A stretch of DNA of 64,000 nt, taken from NCBI GenBank assembly GCA_026545225.1, contig CM048846.1, positions 55,804,270 to 55,868,269 of the forward strand. The letters are read 5' to 3'. The notes beneath the pieces were generated by a model. It was not told the origin of the DNA. It did no database searches and saw only the letters and a list, made by a program, of their open reading frames with translations. A program made the translations under genes and the position numbers. Source of the stretch: Cornus controversa. Its lineage: Eukaryota > Streptophyta > Magnoliopsida > Cornales > Cornaceae. Numbering within the stretch: the first letter of the stretch is position 1; the number at the start of each line of letters is the position of its first letter. Below are positions 47,301 through 61,100 of the stretch, one piece after another.

Positions 47301-50267
47301 CTCTGGAGAATCGGAGGGTGAACTCATCCATTAACCCTAATGGACCATCCCAACACCTAAATCACCACTGAAGTATACCTTATATACATGTACATGTATA
47401 CGTACAATGAAAACCTAACTAACCTCAATGGGCCCCACATGATATCACGCCCTGATTCCCGACTCTCAAAAATCGAGCCTAATTAGATTTACCAATCCAT
47501 ACTTTGAATCACTATCACTCTTGATATCATATTTTGATACCAAGATTTCACCTCAATACTTTCAATTTTGAACCCATTCACATACACATGAACCACTCTA
47601 TTCCAGAACATAACTACCTATGTGCTTGGAATTTCAAAATGAAACTTAATCCATTGTAAAGAGGGTCTAAAAACACTCAATTTTAAAAAATAAATCACTC
47701 AAATCGGGTTTGAGATAATAAAGTTATGCTTATTTCAAATGTTTTAAATTTGGAGTAGTAAGATAGTCGACTGTCTTACCCTTCCAGAAAACCCCAAAAC
47801 ATGCTGTCAAAAACAGTCGACCGCTTTACCCTTCCCAAAAGTTCAAAATACCGATGTTTAGAAAATTAGAAAATCTAAAGCAGTAAAGTAGCTGACTGTC
47901 CTTAAAGGGAAAGTCGACTCTTTACCTTCCCAGAAAGCTTAAAATGTTATTTTTCAAAAAAATTAAATTTCTAAAGCAGTAAAGTAGTGGACTATCCTAA
48001 AGGGGAAAGTCGACTGCTATACCCTTCCAGAAAGCTCCAAATGCTGCTGTCCAACACAGTTGACTCCTTTTGAAAAGGAAGTCAACTCCTTTCACCTAGG
48101 ACCTCTTTTTGGCAACTTTTTGACCAAAATTTACCCCAAAACTCATACATAAACATTTCCCAAAATATAAACTCATCCAATCAACATTCTAATCAACTAG
48201 AATCTTTAAACAACATTTATATCATCTACAAATGCTATATCATCATCTACATAATTCAAAACATGCATTTGAATAATCATATTCTCAAAATTATCATATA
48301 TTTCCATCAAAATATACAAATTCTTACATATCCACAATGTACATCATCCAACCTTATTGTATATATATACAAGGTTCTAATGAATCATAAGTTACATATA
48401 AATGAATTTAACTAGCACATCTACATAATCCACATGACACATACTGGCATGGTTAACCAAATATACATGATCGATACATGATATCCAAAATATCTCAAAA
48501 TGCTCATATGAGCTCCAAGTGACTCATCAAGTCCTTATCATCATTCCTCAATGACTTACCTGTAAAAATGTTGGGAGAGAGGGGTGAGCAACTCAACGGT
48601 TCAGTAGGAATACCCTAACCTACCTAGGTGCCGACTCAACACCGACCTACATGAATGTATGCCATTACACTACATGTCACTTGCAACATTCGCATATTCA
48701 CTCAAACAATGCATATTTAAAAGAGATACATTTAAACACATATCATCCTCATCATATAATCAAACAAGCATAAAGGTACAACCTTTTTCTCTCAGACCTA
48801 AACTCGATAATCCAACATGATTTAGACCGCTCTGATTGATTATGTGACCATGAACACCTCCAATATATTCATATGATGTGAATAACTCTGATAATGTCAT
48901 ACTTCATTGGCAATATTTTGATTTGCCTCAAGGTGATTAGACAACTTCGACCATCACCAAGTTATAGATATAATCCGACTTTTGGCCTTTGCCTTAGTAT
49001 GATTAGACTACTCCAACCATCATACCTCATAGGACAATAATGCCACTTACATAGCATGGGTGGACAACTTTTTTGATATCCCATGAACAATCCATTTTCC
49101 CCGTTTCCTCATAAATTCCCTACATATGCATTTATAACATATATGTCTAGCATATCATTTTCATGCTCCTTCAATGCACAAGATAGTTATAGGAGGTACA
49201 TTTCATGCATTTCTCCTCACATTACACACATATAATCACCTATATGTCAAATCTTGCATATAATTCACATATGCCTACAAATCTCCAAATTAGCACATAT
49301 TAATCATGCTTCAACAAATGCATATACTTGCTACACATAATTAGCATGAATTTAAACCACATTACCAACACATAATCATATATGTGTTCATCATAGCACA
49401 TAGCCACATATGTACAAAAATTTAGCATAAATGTATTCATGCTCTCAACCTTGTACATTTCACATACAAGCTCCTCATACTATATATATATCACAAGGCA
49501 TATCAATTTTTCATAGAAAGAACCCAAGAGAAGGAGAGACTATCAAATCCCACCCTGCTCATCCATGCAATACACAACCTACACCTCATCGTTTCACCCG
49601 ACACCCTAGAATCGACAACTAAACAAGAAGGAGAACCCCTACCTCAAATTTGGAAACTTTTCAAGCAATCTCCAAGAATTCCACCAAGGTCTATCTTTCT
49701 GAAATGCGATTTTGTTCGATTCAAACCAAAGCCCTAGCCGCCTTCTACGCGTTGTCCTTTTTCGGCAAAACTCGAATCCAAGCCGAATCACTCCGAAATG
49801 TAGAGAGGTGGATGGATAAAAATGAGAGAGATGAGAGGAGAAACAGCTGTGAGAATGGATGAGATCTCTCAGTCATAGATATTTAAAATATCTAAGGTGC
49901 ATAAAATGACTAAAATGCCCTCGGGCCACTTAATGTACCTTCCCGACCTCCATTTTTAATTTTAAAAACTCCTACGGCCTCAAAATCACTTCTTTAACTA
50001 TCTCAAAATTTTGTTAAGTCAAAATTAAAAAATAATTATTTTTCAAAATTTTTCGGATTCCTGGACACACCCGGACCGCATCTCGGGCCCCTATTTAACC
50101 AAAAAGTCAAACTTCTCCAAATATTCTGAAAAATTATGGAAACATTAAATCAACCTTCCAAACATGTTTCTCACTCTTGAACCATCCAAAACACCATTTG
50201 AAACACATTTATAGCAAAAATGATGAAAAAAATAAAAAATTGACCAAAATTAGTCATGGTCTCTACA
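41400..50267 (-). mobile_element. Large LTR-retrotransposon derivative fossil, tandem LTR-like units
   Basis: Two very long related units of LTR character lie at 43173-46259 and 47281-50267, each beginning TGTCAC and ending ...TTACA or ...CTACA. Each is preceded by a primer-binding-like site (GCTCTGATACCA at 43158-43169 and a variant near 47265), so both read on the minus strand. The segments 42190-43158 and 46260-47180 are also copies of each other, giving a period of about 4.1 kb. No gag or pol was recognised, which fits a LARD-type non-autonomous family, perhaps after unequal recombination. The two units differ at many positions, so the array is not recent. The left limit is uncertain. Confidence 0.7.
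44690..44870. repeat. Short tandem repeats inside the long LTR unit
   Basis: Units with GCCTCAAGGTGATTAGAC followed by TATGGATATAA recur about three to four times. A related unit occurs near 48930 in the second LTR copy, and similar CGTCGGAGTTGCCCAA units occur on the opposite strand at about 62290-62440. Confidence 0.75.
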
Positions 50268-53239
50268 CTTTTGTAGCCTGATATATAAGAGCATTTAAGG
50301 GTTTAGAGTGAGTAACAGAGAGAAAATGCAAAAAAAGAGTGAATGAGCAAGAGCTAGGGTTTGGGGTTGAAACTTGTAATTTCCTGATTTTCGCATACTG
50401 AAATCTTTTGTTAGATCTTTGCTGTAGACATAGGCACATCACCGAACTACATAAATTCTTGTGTTCTGTGTGTTGTGATTGATTTGTTTTGTCTTGATTT
50501 GCAGCTGTTTTTCACAACAAATTAGTATCAGAGCTTTCGATTCTAAGCTGGGATGTTGACCAAGTTTATGAAAATTGATAAGTTTAATGGCATAGACGAC
50601 TTCAACTTATAGGGGGTTAAGATGTAGGCCCCGTTGGTTCAACATGGGATATCCAAGGCACTAAAGGGAAAGGATGCCCTGCGAGAAAATTGGAAGGACG
50701 ATCAGAAAGATGAGGCTATGGAGAAAGTACACAGTACGATTCTGTTACGTTTGAGTAACAATGTTTTGCGAGAAGTTTCTGGAGAGACTACGATGGATGC
50801 TAGTTAGAGTAATATGAGAATATTGGGTATCCTGCTTATGCAGTAGAGATCGGGGTCCAATTTTGACAGGTGTTTTTATTCATTATTTTTGCCATAATTG
50901 CATTTTAAAGGATGTTTAGCATGTTTTGAATGTAGAAAATATGTTTGAGAACTTGTTTAGAAGTTATGAGAAATTTTTGGAACGTTTTGGTAAATTTGAG
51001 AATTTTGGGTTGGCGGGGCCTGGGAAGCGGATTGGGTGAGCCCGAAAATTTGAAATTTTTTTGAAAAATATTTATTTTTGATTTTGGAGCAAACAAAATG
51101 TTTAATGAGTTAAGAAAGTGATTTCAGAGCCGTAGCTGCTTTCAAAATCGAAAAGGGGGCTTGAGAGGTACGTTAAGTGACTTAAGGACAAAATAATCAT
51201 TTTGCACTTGATGAGTTGTCAATACACTTATGTGTATATTGTTAGGACAGATTAGGGAGAGAGAGAAATCAACCATTGTTGCTTTCTTCAAGCTCTCCTT
51301 TTGCTCCATCTTCCTCCTTCATTTTGAGCACCTTAGAGTGAGATTTGGAGCTTGCTCCAAGAGAGAAAGTTACTCCCTTCTTCTTCCTCTTCAAGTTGGT
51401 GGGTTCAAAGTCCCCCATTAGAGAGTTTTGAAAATTGAGGGTAGTGGGAGTTTGTATTCGGGCTTCGTCCAAGAAGGAAAGTTTGTTCTCCTTGTTCCGA
51501 TCTACGGTTACACGGAAAGAAAGTTCGATTGGAGAAACTTGGAGTTTGGTAATACTAGGGATTGCTAAAGAAAAGCTCCAAACTTAAAGTATGGATGTTT
51601 CCTCCTTCTTAGTTATTGATTCTAGGGTTTTAGTGAATTTGGAATTGTGTATATTGTGCTAGCATGTAGAGTGAATGGTGGAAGTTGAGTGAATTATCCT
51701 TCCCCTCTTTACATTGTGTAATTATGCATGCTAGAGTTGTTCAACTTATGATATGTGATTAATTGTGCAATTGTACTTGTAATGTATATGAAATGAGAGC
51801 ATGTTTTGTTATGTGGTGTATTGTATGCATATGTGATCAATATGCATGAGTTGAAGTATATATGTGACTATATGAGAATTATGTAGAATAAATGCCTACT
51901 AGAATTATTATAATAAGAATATGCATTGAAGAGCATGAGAATTATATGCTATATGCGGTATATGTGTCTTATGAGCATGTATATGTGTATATCGGAGTGT
52001 TGTCTGTCATGCCCCAAAATTCGGACTATCGAAACTACCCCGGTCCAAGCCCGAATTCTGGGTGTGAACCCGATTACTCAACCACATGAACATCTAAACC
52101 TTTCAAAACAAATAGCGGAAGACATTACATTTATCAATGAATCAATTTCTTATCTTATTCATCAATCTTTCAACACAATGGAAGCTTAACAATTTCATTA
52201 TGAGTCTCTACATAGGAAACATGAACTCTCACTACTCAACAGTACACAAAAGACTCACATTCAGGTTTTGGTCGGCTGATGGATGTCCCACCAATTGGCT
52301 GAAACCTAGGCAGTCCATTGGCTGGCTACCCTTCAGCTTCAGTCGGCTAAATGATGCATTTTAGTCGGCTGAAGGGTTGTTTCAGTCAGCCAAAATAGGT
52401 ACCTGCAAAGCCTGCAAATGCAAACATTCGGTATCTCAGCATTTTGGTCGGCTGAAGGATGTTTTAGTTGGCTGAAACTCTCCTACACCTGTTTTCCCTG
52501 TTTTCAAACCTTAATTTGTTCTCCACAATGTTCACATTTCAAGGGGTATCCTAAATGTCAATTCCTCATCATTTACCAGCTTTACTTTCATCATATATGT
52601 ATAATCACATAGAAGGTTTCCTTACGCACACGACACTTAGCTTATTTCATGCTTTCTCTACTCAATTATACCAACATTTAGAAACATGCATAATTTGACA
52701 TTAATGAAATTATAAACCATCATTCTCACCACCTATCATTCATCATGCCCAACACATATATATAAGATATGAAATTACAATCATGTTCCAAGGCCAAATT
52801 TAAACATATGAATTCATAAGGCATAAACATACATGTTCTCAAACATAAATGGTCTTTACATATTCATTGCATACATATAGTCCACAATCCGGGCATGCAA
52901 TCAAATACAACAATAATAAGTCTTTAAATGAAACCAAAATTTGCTACACGCTAATACTCTATTAGGGAGGCTCCATAACATCCTTTCCATTTCCTGAAAA
53001 GAGTTAATCCTCATGGGATAAGCAACCACACGCTCAGTAGGAATGTCTAAAAATTCTACAAGTTCCGTGAATATCACATAAACATACATTTGCATTTAAT
53101 CATGTTAAGCAAACATTCACATGTCACAACCATATCGTAAGTAATGTAAAATGCAATATGACATGTACAACTCCCTCATGTTTTCACAAGCTAATTGGGT
53201 TCTGATTTTACGGACCACCCAATTCCACCTAACCAAGAC

Positions 53240-53365
53240 TCCTTAACGGATCACCTCACAAGGGTTACCTTTACCAAAATACCTCACTATGGATCACCTC
53301 ACAAGGGTTACCTTTACCGGAATACCTCGCTAAGGACGTCCCACGAGGGTTACCTTTATCGGAAT
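53240..53365. repeat. LTR-internal minisatellite of about 35-40 bp units
   Basis: AGGGTTACCTTTACC(A/G)GAATACC-type units repeat three to four times here, and again at about 55150-55290 and 57955-58080 in the other two LTR copies. Copy number and spacing differ between the three. Open frames over them give a repeated GYLYRNT peptide and are not genes. Confidence 0.85.
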
Positions 53366-56300
53366 ATCTTGTCATTCCTCAAATGGACTTTACCGCCCCA
53401 ATTGAACTCACCACTCTCACCATGCAATTCCCAAAGAATGAAGATGAATTTGAACCTCCTTTCAACCTCATTCTCTTCTAGTTGCACTACCGATTGTTGT
53501 ACCTCATTAGTGGCTGCCCTCACAAAGTCACAAAGAGCCGCTGTCATGTTATTAATCAAACGATCTCCCTCGGGTACCTTACCCCCAATTGCCCTTCCTC
53601 TGCGTTTAGGCGACATATTTCTATATAGCCAACATCTAGGTTAATAACAACAAATTATCATATGCTATGTATTCAACATGATCAATAATTACACAACATG
53701 ACAACATGTTATCACTTTCGCACATAACATATAAGCATGTTTTTTCACATACATTTAATCAAATAAAAATGTTCTCAAATTGACACAAAACATATAGCAT
53801 ATAACATGTGCTATAACATAAACACTTCACATTCTTATCATGTAAGCACATTTCACACGTACATAAGTTCTCATATCAACTATGTCAAGTCTAGATACGT
53901 TTTTAAATTATTAAACTCAAGGGTTCTAACCTATCTTGAATCCACACATGATTTGTCCATTACCCGTCGCCCTTAGGTATTCGACATAGTGCTCTGATAC
54001 CAATCTGTTACGCCCCTATGTTTGACTCCCAGAAATCAAGGATGATTGAGTTATAAAATCACTCTCCTAACCACAATTACTCTAAGCTTACCCAAGACTC
54101 CTACATGGAACACTTGGTTTCAACCTTCAATTGTCATCATCGTAACATAGCATAAGCTTAATTTTACTCTCCATGAGTCCTTATGTAGGACCCACGAACT
54201 CTCATTGTCCAATCAACACATAATTAGCCCACAGTCAAGTTTCGGTTGACTGATGGATGCCTCACCAATTGGCTGAAACCTGGGCAATCCATCAACTAGC
54301 TACCCTTTAGCTTTGGTCAGCTGAAGGGTTGTTTCGGTCGATCAAAACAGGTACCTACAGAGTCTGCAATTGCAAACATTCGGTATCTCACTATTTCGGT
54401 CTGCTGATGGATGTTTCAGTCAGCTGAAACTTTGCTGCACCTATTTTCCCTTATTTTCAATTCTCAATTTGTTCTCCATAAGGTTCACATCTCAAAGGGG
54501 TATCCTATATATCAATTTCCCATCATTTACCACTCATCATCATCAGGAATAATCAAGAAGAAGAGTTCCTTATACACACAACACATAACTTACTTTCATG
54601 CTTTCTCATTTCAGTTATTTTCCATTAATATACATGCAGACTTAGATATTATTAATGGAATCTCAATTCATCATGCTCATTGACTAGCATTCAACATATT
54701 CGCAACATACATATGAAGTACAAAATCATAAAACATAAATGTAACATGTTCTCAAAATATAATGGTCTTTACATGTTCATCACATGCATATAGTCCACAA
54801 CCTAGACATGTATTCAAATAAGGCAATAACAAGTCTTTAAATGAAACCAAAATTCATTCCACGCCAATACTCTATTGGGGAGACTCCATCACTTCCTTTC
54901 CATTTCCTCAAAAAAGTTAATCCTCGTGGGATGAACAACCACACGCTTAGTAGGAATGTCTAAAACATAATTTTGCAAGTCCTGTGAATACTATGTAAAC
55001 ATACATTTGCATTTCATCATATTAAGCAACTATCCATATAACGCAACCATATCATAAGCAAAGTGTAATGCAACATGATATGTGCAACTCCCTTATCCTC
55101 TCCTCACATCCATTGGTCTCCAATTTCCTTGGACAACCAATCCCACCTAACGAGGGTTACCTTTATCAGAATGCCTCATGAGGGTTACCTTTACCGAAAT
55201 ACCTCATTACTAACCAATCCACGAGGGTACCTTTATCGGAATACCTCACGAGGGTTATCTTTACCGGAATACCTCACCGTTTTACCAAGTGGATTTTACA
55301 GTCTGATCAATTCACCACCTTCACCATACACTTCCCAATGAATAAACATGAATTTCAAATTGTTCATAATAAACGTACACATGTAATTCAAGCTAATGTA
55401 GCATTTCTTCATCATACTTGCATAATTTCATATAAACATCTCATGTATACGCATTGAACACTTTCTATATCTTCCACATTTCATATGATTCACATATTGG
55501 CATTGAAACCATAAATTTAACTTAAGCATGCATTCAAGGCCTTTTCAACTGCCTCGGCATATACTTTTAACCCTAAAATGGACACATGTGGCCTAACCGA
55601 ATGGTGAAGGCCATCGACGAACCTCCACATCTTTTCCTTTTCATCTCTCACTACTTCGAGTGCAAAGCATGAAGGAAAAATAAACTTGTTATCATATTCT
55701 GTGACAGTCATGCCGTCATGAACCAAGTCCTCAAACTCCTTCCTCAAAGCCCTCCTCTTTGGTCTATAAGATAATACTCAAAGAATAGAGTCTTGAACTC
55801 TTCCCATGGCATCGTCTCAACATCGTGTTGGTCACTCATCGACTTTCACCAAAGTTCAGCTCCACCTGAAAATAAGTATGTAGCAAGAAGGACTTTCATG
55901 CCATCATCGGGTGTGGACATCATTTTCAAGTGCTTTTTCACTTGCTCCAACCAATTGTCCGCCCATACCGTGCATGAAAAGCCATTTTATGGATATTTAA
56001 ATCAATTTTTAAGAAGTAGTAAGCTCCCTTCAATTGATCAAATAGGTCATCTATCCTCGACAATGGATATTTGTTCTTAATTGTTACATGATTAAACTTC
56101 CGATAATCAATGCACAATCTCAAAGAACCATCTTTCTTCTTTGCAAACAACATCGGGGCTCCCCATGGTGATTGCACTCGGTCTAATAAAGCCCTTAGCT
56201 TTCAAATCATCCAATTAGCGTTTTAATTCCATCAACTCCATCGATGCCATCCGATATGGTGCCATAGAAATGGGCGTCATACCGGGTATAAAATCAATCC

Positions 56301-58175
56301 AAAAATCTACCTTTCTCTTAGGAGGCAAATCCGTCAAATTCTCTTAAAAAACATCCATAAATTCACACACCACTACCAGATACATTTCCCTTAGCATCTC
56401 CTCTCCCTTGGCCAAAAGACTAGCCAAGAGATTGTGTTGCTCTCAACTGTTAATGGCATAACATTGTGAAGTATAGGAGTCACTCCAATCTCTCACAAAA
56501 CAAAAATAGTCACCCTCGGGGTTTACAAATCGTCACTCTCCCTCTAAAACAATCAATCATAGCATGAAACTCCAATAACCAATCCATCACTAGGATGATA
56601 TCCAAACTACTCATGTCTAGGATAGTGAAATCAAACTCAAGTGTTTAAACCAATTTGAAACTGCACGTGATAAAGCCTTACCCATCACCCCTAGGTATTC
56701 GATCTAGTGGTCTGATACCAAGCTGTCACGCCCCAAAATTTGGACTACTAGAAGTCCTCCGATCCGAGCCCGAATTCTAGGTGTGAACCCGATCACTCAA
56801 CCACATAAACATCTAAACATTTCAAAACAAATAGCGAAAGACTTTATATTTACCAATGCATCAATTTCTTATCTTATTCATCATTCTTTTAACACAGCGG
56901 AAGCTTAACAATATCATCATGAGTCTCTAAATAAGAAACATAAACTCTCACTATTCAACAATACATAAAATGCTCACATTCAGGTTTCGATCGGCTAAGG
57001 GATGTCCCACCAGTCGGCTGAAACCTGGGCAATTCATCGACTGCTTACCCTTCAACTTCGGTCAGCTAAATGGTTGTTTCAGTCGGCCGAAACAGGTACC
57101 TGCAAAGCCTACAAATGCAAACGTTCGGTATCTCACCATTTCGGTCAGCTAAAGGATGTTTCAGATGATTGAAACTCTCCTGCACCTGTTTTTCCTAGTT
57201 TTCAATCCTCAATTCGTTCTCCACAAGGTTCACATTTCAAGGGGTATCCTAAATGTCAATTCCGCATCATTTACTACCTTCACCTTCATCATACATGTAT
57301 AATCACATAAAAGGTTTCCTTACGCACACGACATTTAGCTTATTCCATGCTTTCTCTACTCAATTATACCAACATTTGTAAACATGTATAATTTGGCACT
57401 AATGGAATTATAAACCATGATTCTCACCACTTACCATTCATTATGCCCAACACAGACATATAAGATATGAAATTACAATCATGCTCCATGGCTAAATTTA
57501 AACGTATGCAGTCATAAGGCATAAACATACATGTTTTCGAACATAAAAGGTCTTTACATGTTCATTGCATACATATAGTCAACAACCCAAACATGCTTTC
57601 AAATAAAGCAATAATAAGTATTTAAATGAAAACGAAATCCACTCCACGCCAATACTTTATTGGGAAGGCTCCATAACCTCCTTTTCATTTCCTATAAAAA
57701 GTTAATTCTCATGGGATGAGCAACCACACGCTCAGTAGGAATGTCTAAAATAAAATTCTGCAAGTTTTGTGAATACCATATAAACATACATTTGCATTTA
57801 ATCATGTTAAGCAAACATTCACATGTCACAACCATATTATAAGCAATGTAAAATGCAATATAACATGCACAACTCCTTTATGCTTTCGCAAGCTAATTGA
57901 GTTTTGATTTTACGGACCACCCAATTCCACCTAACCAAGACTCCTTAACAAATCACCTCACAAGGGTTACCTTTACCGGAATACCTCACTATGGATCACC
58001 TCATAAGGGTTACCTTTACCGGAATACTTTGCTAAGGATGTCCCACGAGGGTTACCTTTACCGGAATACCTCGTCATTCCTCTAGTGGACTTTACCACCC
58101 CAATTGAACTCACCACCCTCACCATGCAATTCCCAATTAATGAAGGTGTATTCAACATGCTCTTGATAGTGTGTA

Positions 58176-61100
58176 TGTCACGTCCCGAATCCCAAAGACA
58201 TGAGTTACGACTAAAATACAATATAAGAAAGGAATAGGAAAGGATCCGAACCCCGGACCTCGAGCCGACATCAAAGTCTTCACTGCAAAAGCGATAAACA
58301 ACTTAACTATAATTAGCATACACTAAACATGCCCAATAGAGAAGATAAATCACAAAACTCCTAAATATAACATGTCATACAAGTATAGAAGTACTAAGCT
58401 AACAGACTGGCCCCGAATAACGTAACATACATGTTATTTAAGCTATACCTAGTACATGCAAGTATAACTACAAAATACCAAAAAAGAAATATGCCACTTC
58501 AAGCTTTCTGGAGCGCAAGCAACATCCTTTCTGTCCATTTTTCTTGAAAAATGTGATGCATCTGTAGGGTGAGCAACGACGGATCAATAGAAATGACTCA
58601 ACTGTCCCCCCTTAAACATTTCAAACTGAAGTAAGAATTCATAAGGGAACATGCTCGCAACATTGTTCTTTCTAACATGTTCCTATTTCCCTTTCCACAT
58701 ATTTCACAAATATTTGCTAATATACATTTACATACAAGCATGAAATATAACCTGCCCATAAATAATGAAGCCATAACTCGTCCATAAACAACGAAATAAT
58801 AAACCTATTTATAATGGTTTAAAAAGTGTAAAACTTGAAATGAACAGTTGCTTATTTAGATGCAGTGTAGATAACACACACATACACACAAACACACACA
58901 CCACATATAACTCAAATAGTCGTAACACACACATCAACAGAGCAGTCCTTAGACAGTCCTTCTGTACATTCTGTCATTCTGAATTACTAGTCTATAGGTC
59001 GACGTGAAACCACTGGCCAGTCAGGTGGACTTATTAACAACCAGGAATCTTTATGCCTCTATTTTCAATTCCAACTATTTTAAACTTCTCAAAAATCATA
59101 ACTCACACATGATATGAATAGTATGAAAAAAAAAATCAATATGAACAATGTAATAACAATATCCATAATAATTATCCTCATATGTGCACCAAGCTTTTAA
59201 TGAGTATTTCCTCAAACAAAATTTTCACGTAAGTAAATGTCTCTTTTCAATAGGGCTTTAAATCTTCAAATTCTTTTCAGTAGGGTTTTAAACCTTCAAT
59301 TTTAATGCTTGCATATATATAGTATCAAGGCATAACCAAATTCCTAATTTAACCAAATTAGTACATCTAGGCAATTTATATGCTACCTATCAAGCATACT
59401 TGAACTTTCAAATCAAATATGTTAATTTAACACCAAATCATGCTCTAGTACATTCTAAGCATAATTTAAAACATTTAAACAATTATATCCATGCAAAAGC
59501 CATGTTGCACCGTGGAACCCTACCTCCAAACATTAAAGTAGGTCAAAATTTCATAATTTCTCCAAAGTGTTACCTATCATGCTCAACATATTCAATAGGC
59601 ATACACAAACACTTAGGCACTTTAAATAACCACCTAGCATGCATTATCAACTAATGTACACATGAATGACCAAAATACCCCTAATGGTCCATAAGTTGTC
59701 AAATGGATTCAAATGAACCCCAATTCATCCATTAGCATTCCTACACATTAACTAAGTAAAATATAGGATGCTTAAACACACATTAGCAAACAAAGCATAC
59801 ATATTACCACTTTTTTTCAAAATACTCTTGTTAAACAAAAGTTAAGCTTTTTGTTCCAAGACATCAATTGATGATCCAAGACTTCCATAAATTTACAATC
59901 ATTAGCACAATTACTATAAAAGCAATTTAGAACTTCTAGTTTTTGCACAACACTAGAGTTATCATGCAATAAAGTGTACTTTAATTTCAAATTAAGAACA
60001 CGAGTGATCCAATGGCATACATGTCTCAATGGTAAACCTCCTTAACAATGCTAATAGGCATAATCCAAGGTCTAAACATATTTAGCATGCTCAAAGCACA
60101 AAAGCCCCAATTTTTCATAAAATAAAGTAAACTTTACTTTACACATTTTGCAATTCATGTTAGAATCTCAACCTAATACTTCCTAAAGTCTTAAAACATT
60201 AGAAGAGAGAGTTAAATTCATTCTTACCTCAAATCCAAGATGGATTGAAAAAACCCCTAAATTGAATTTTGAAATTCAATTTGAAATCCTAGCTTTTCTT
60301 CAAAAGTTTTAATGGAGAAATCATTGGAAAGGAATGGAAGGCTTCAAGTCCCAAAGCGTCCAACACTACAAACCATACATAACACTCATTCTTCAAACTT
60401 CAATAATTGAAAAAGAAGATGAAGAGAGAAAGTAGAAGAAAAAAATGGACAAAAGTGGTGGAAAGAAACACTTACATGCTACTAGCACCAACACTAACCC
60501 TACCAACAACCTTGGACCAAGCCTAACCTTCAAGCACCTTCAATAGAGGACTAAAGAGAGCAAAATGAGAGATGGAGAGGAAAAGGAAAGCAAAATGAGA
60601 GATGGAGAGGAAAAGAAAAGGACTGTCAGAACTTATGAGGAGAGAGGAAGGCAATTTTTCCTTTTCTAGCTCAAAATCTATAGATTTACATCTATATCTC
60701 TCACCCCTTCTAGAAGCTTCTAGACTCTCTCAAGTAAAAAGTCTTTTTTTCTCTTCATTTTACTCTAAAACTACCACAATACCATTCTTTTTCAATGAAT
60801 TTACGATGGTTCCATCCATAATGTGAAATTATTAAAATACCCTTCACTTTTAAATAAATACCAAAATCGTCCCAAATCTTTTTGAAAAAGACAAACATAT
60901 CCTCACATCCCACCATTCCGTAGAACTATTCTTTAACTTTGAAAATGTCTGGGATCAAACCAATACTTGAAATTGGAAACTCGAACATCAAACATATTCT
61001 AAACATAGAAATGAAATAATAAAAATAAAACATTTTAATAAACTAAAATAATTATAATAATAAAACATTTAATTAAATAAAAAAAATTTAGGATCTCATA
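58176..61100. mobile_element. Solo LTR (about 2.9 kb) nested in the Gypsy fossil
   Basis: The 5-bp direct repeat GTGTA flanks at 58171-58175 and 61101-61105. The sequence begins TGTCACGTCCCGAATCCC, a typical plant LTR start, and has no internal coding region or primer-binding site. Host LTR sequence resumes directly after 61105. It is the youngest layer of the nest. Confidence 0.78.

Noticed and set aside
53195-53644. 149-residue frame with repeated GYLYRNT
   Set aside because: Translation of an LTR minisatellite. Similar frames occur in the other LTR copies.
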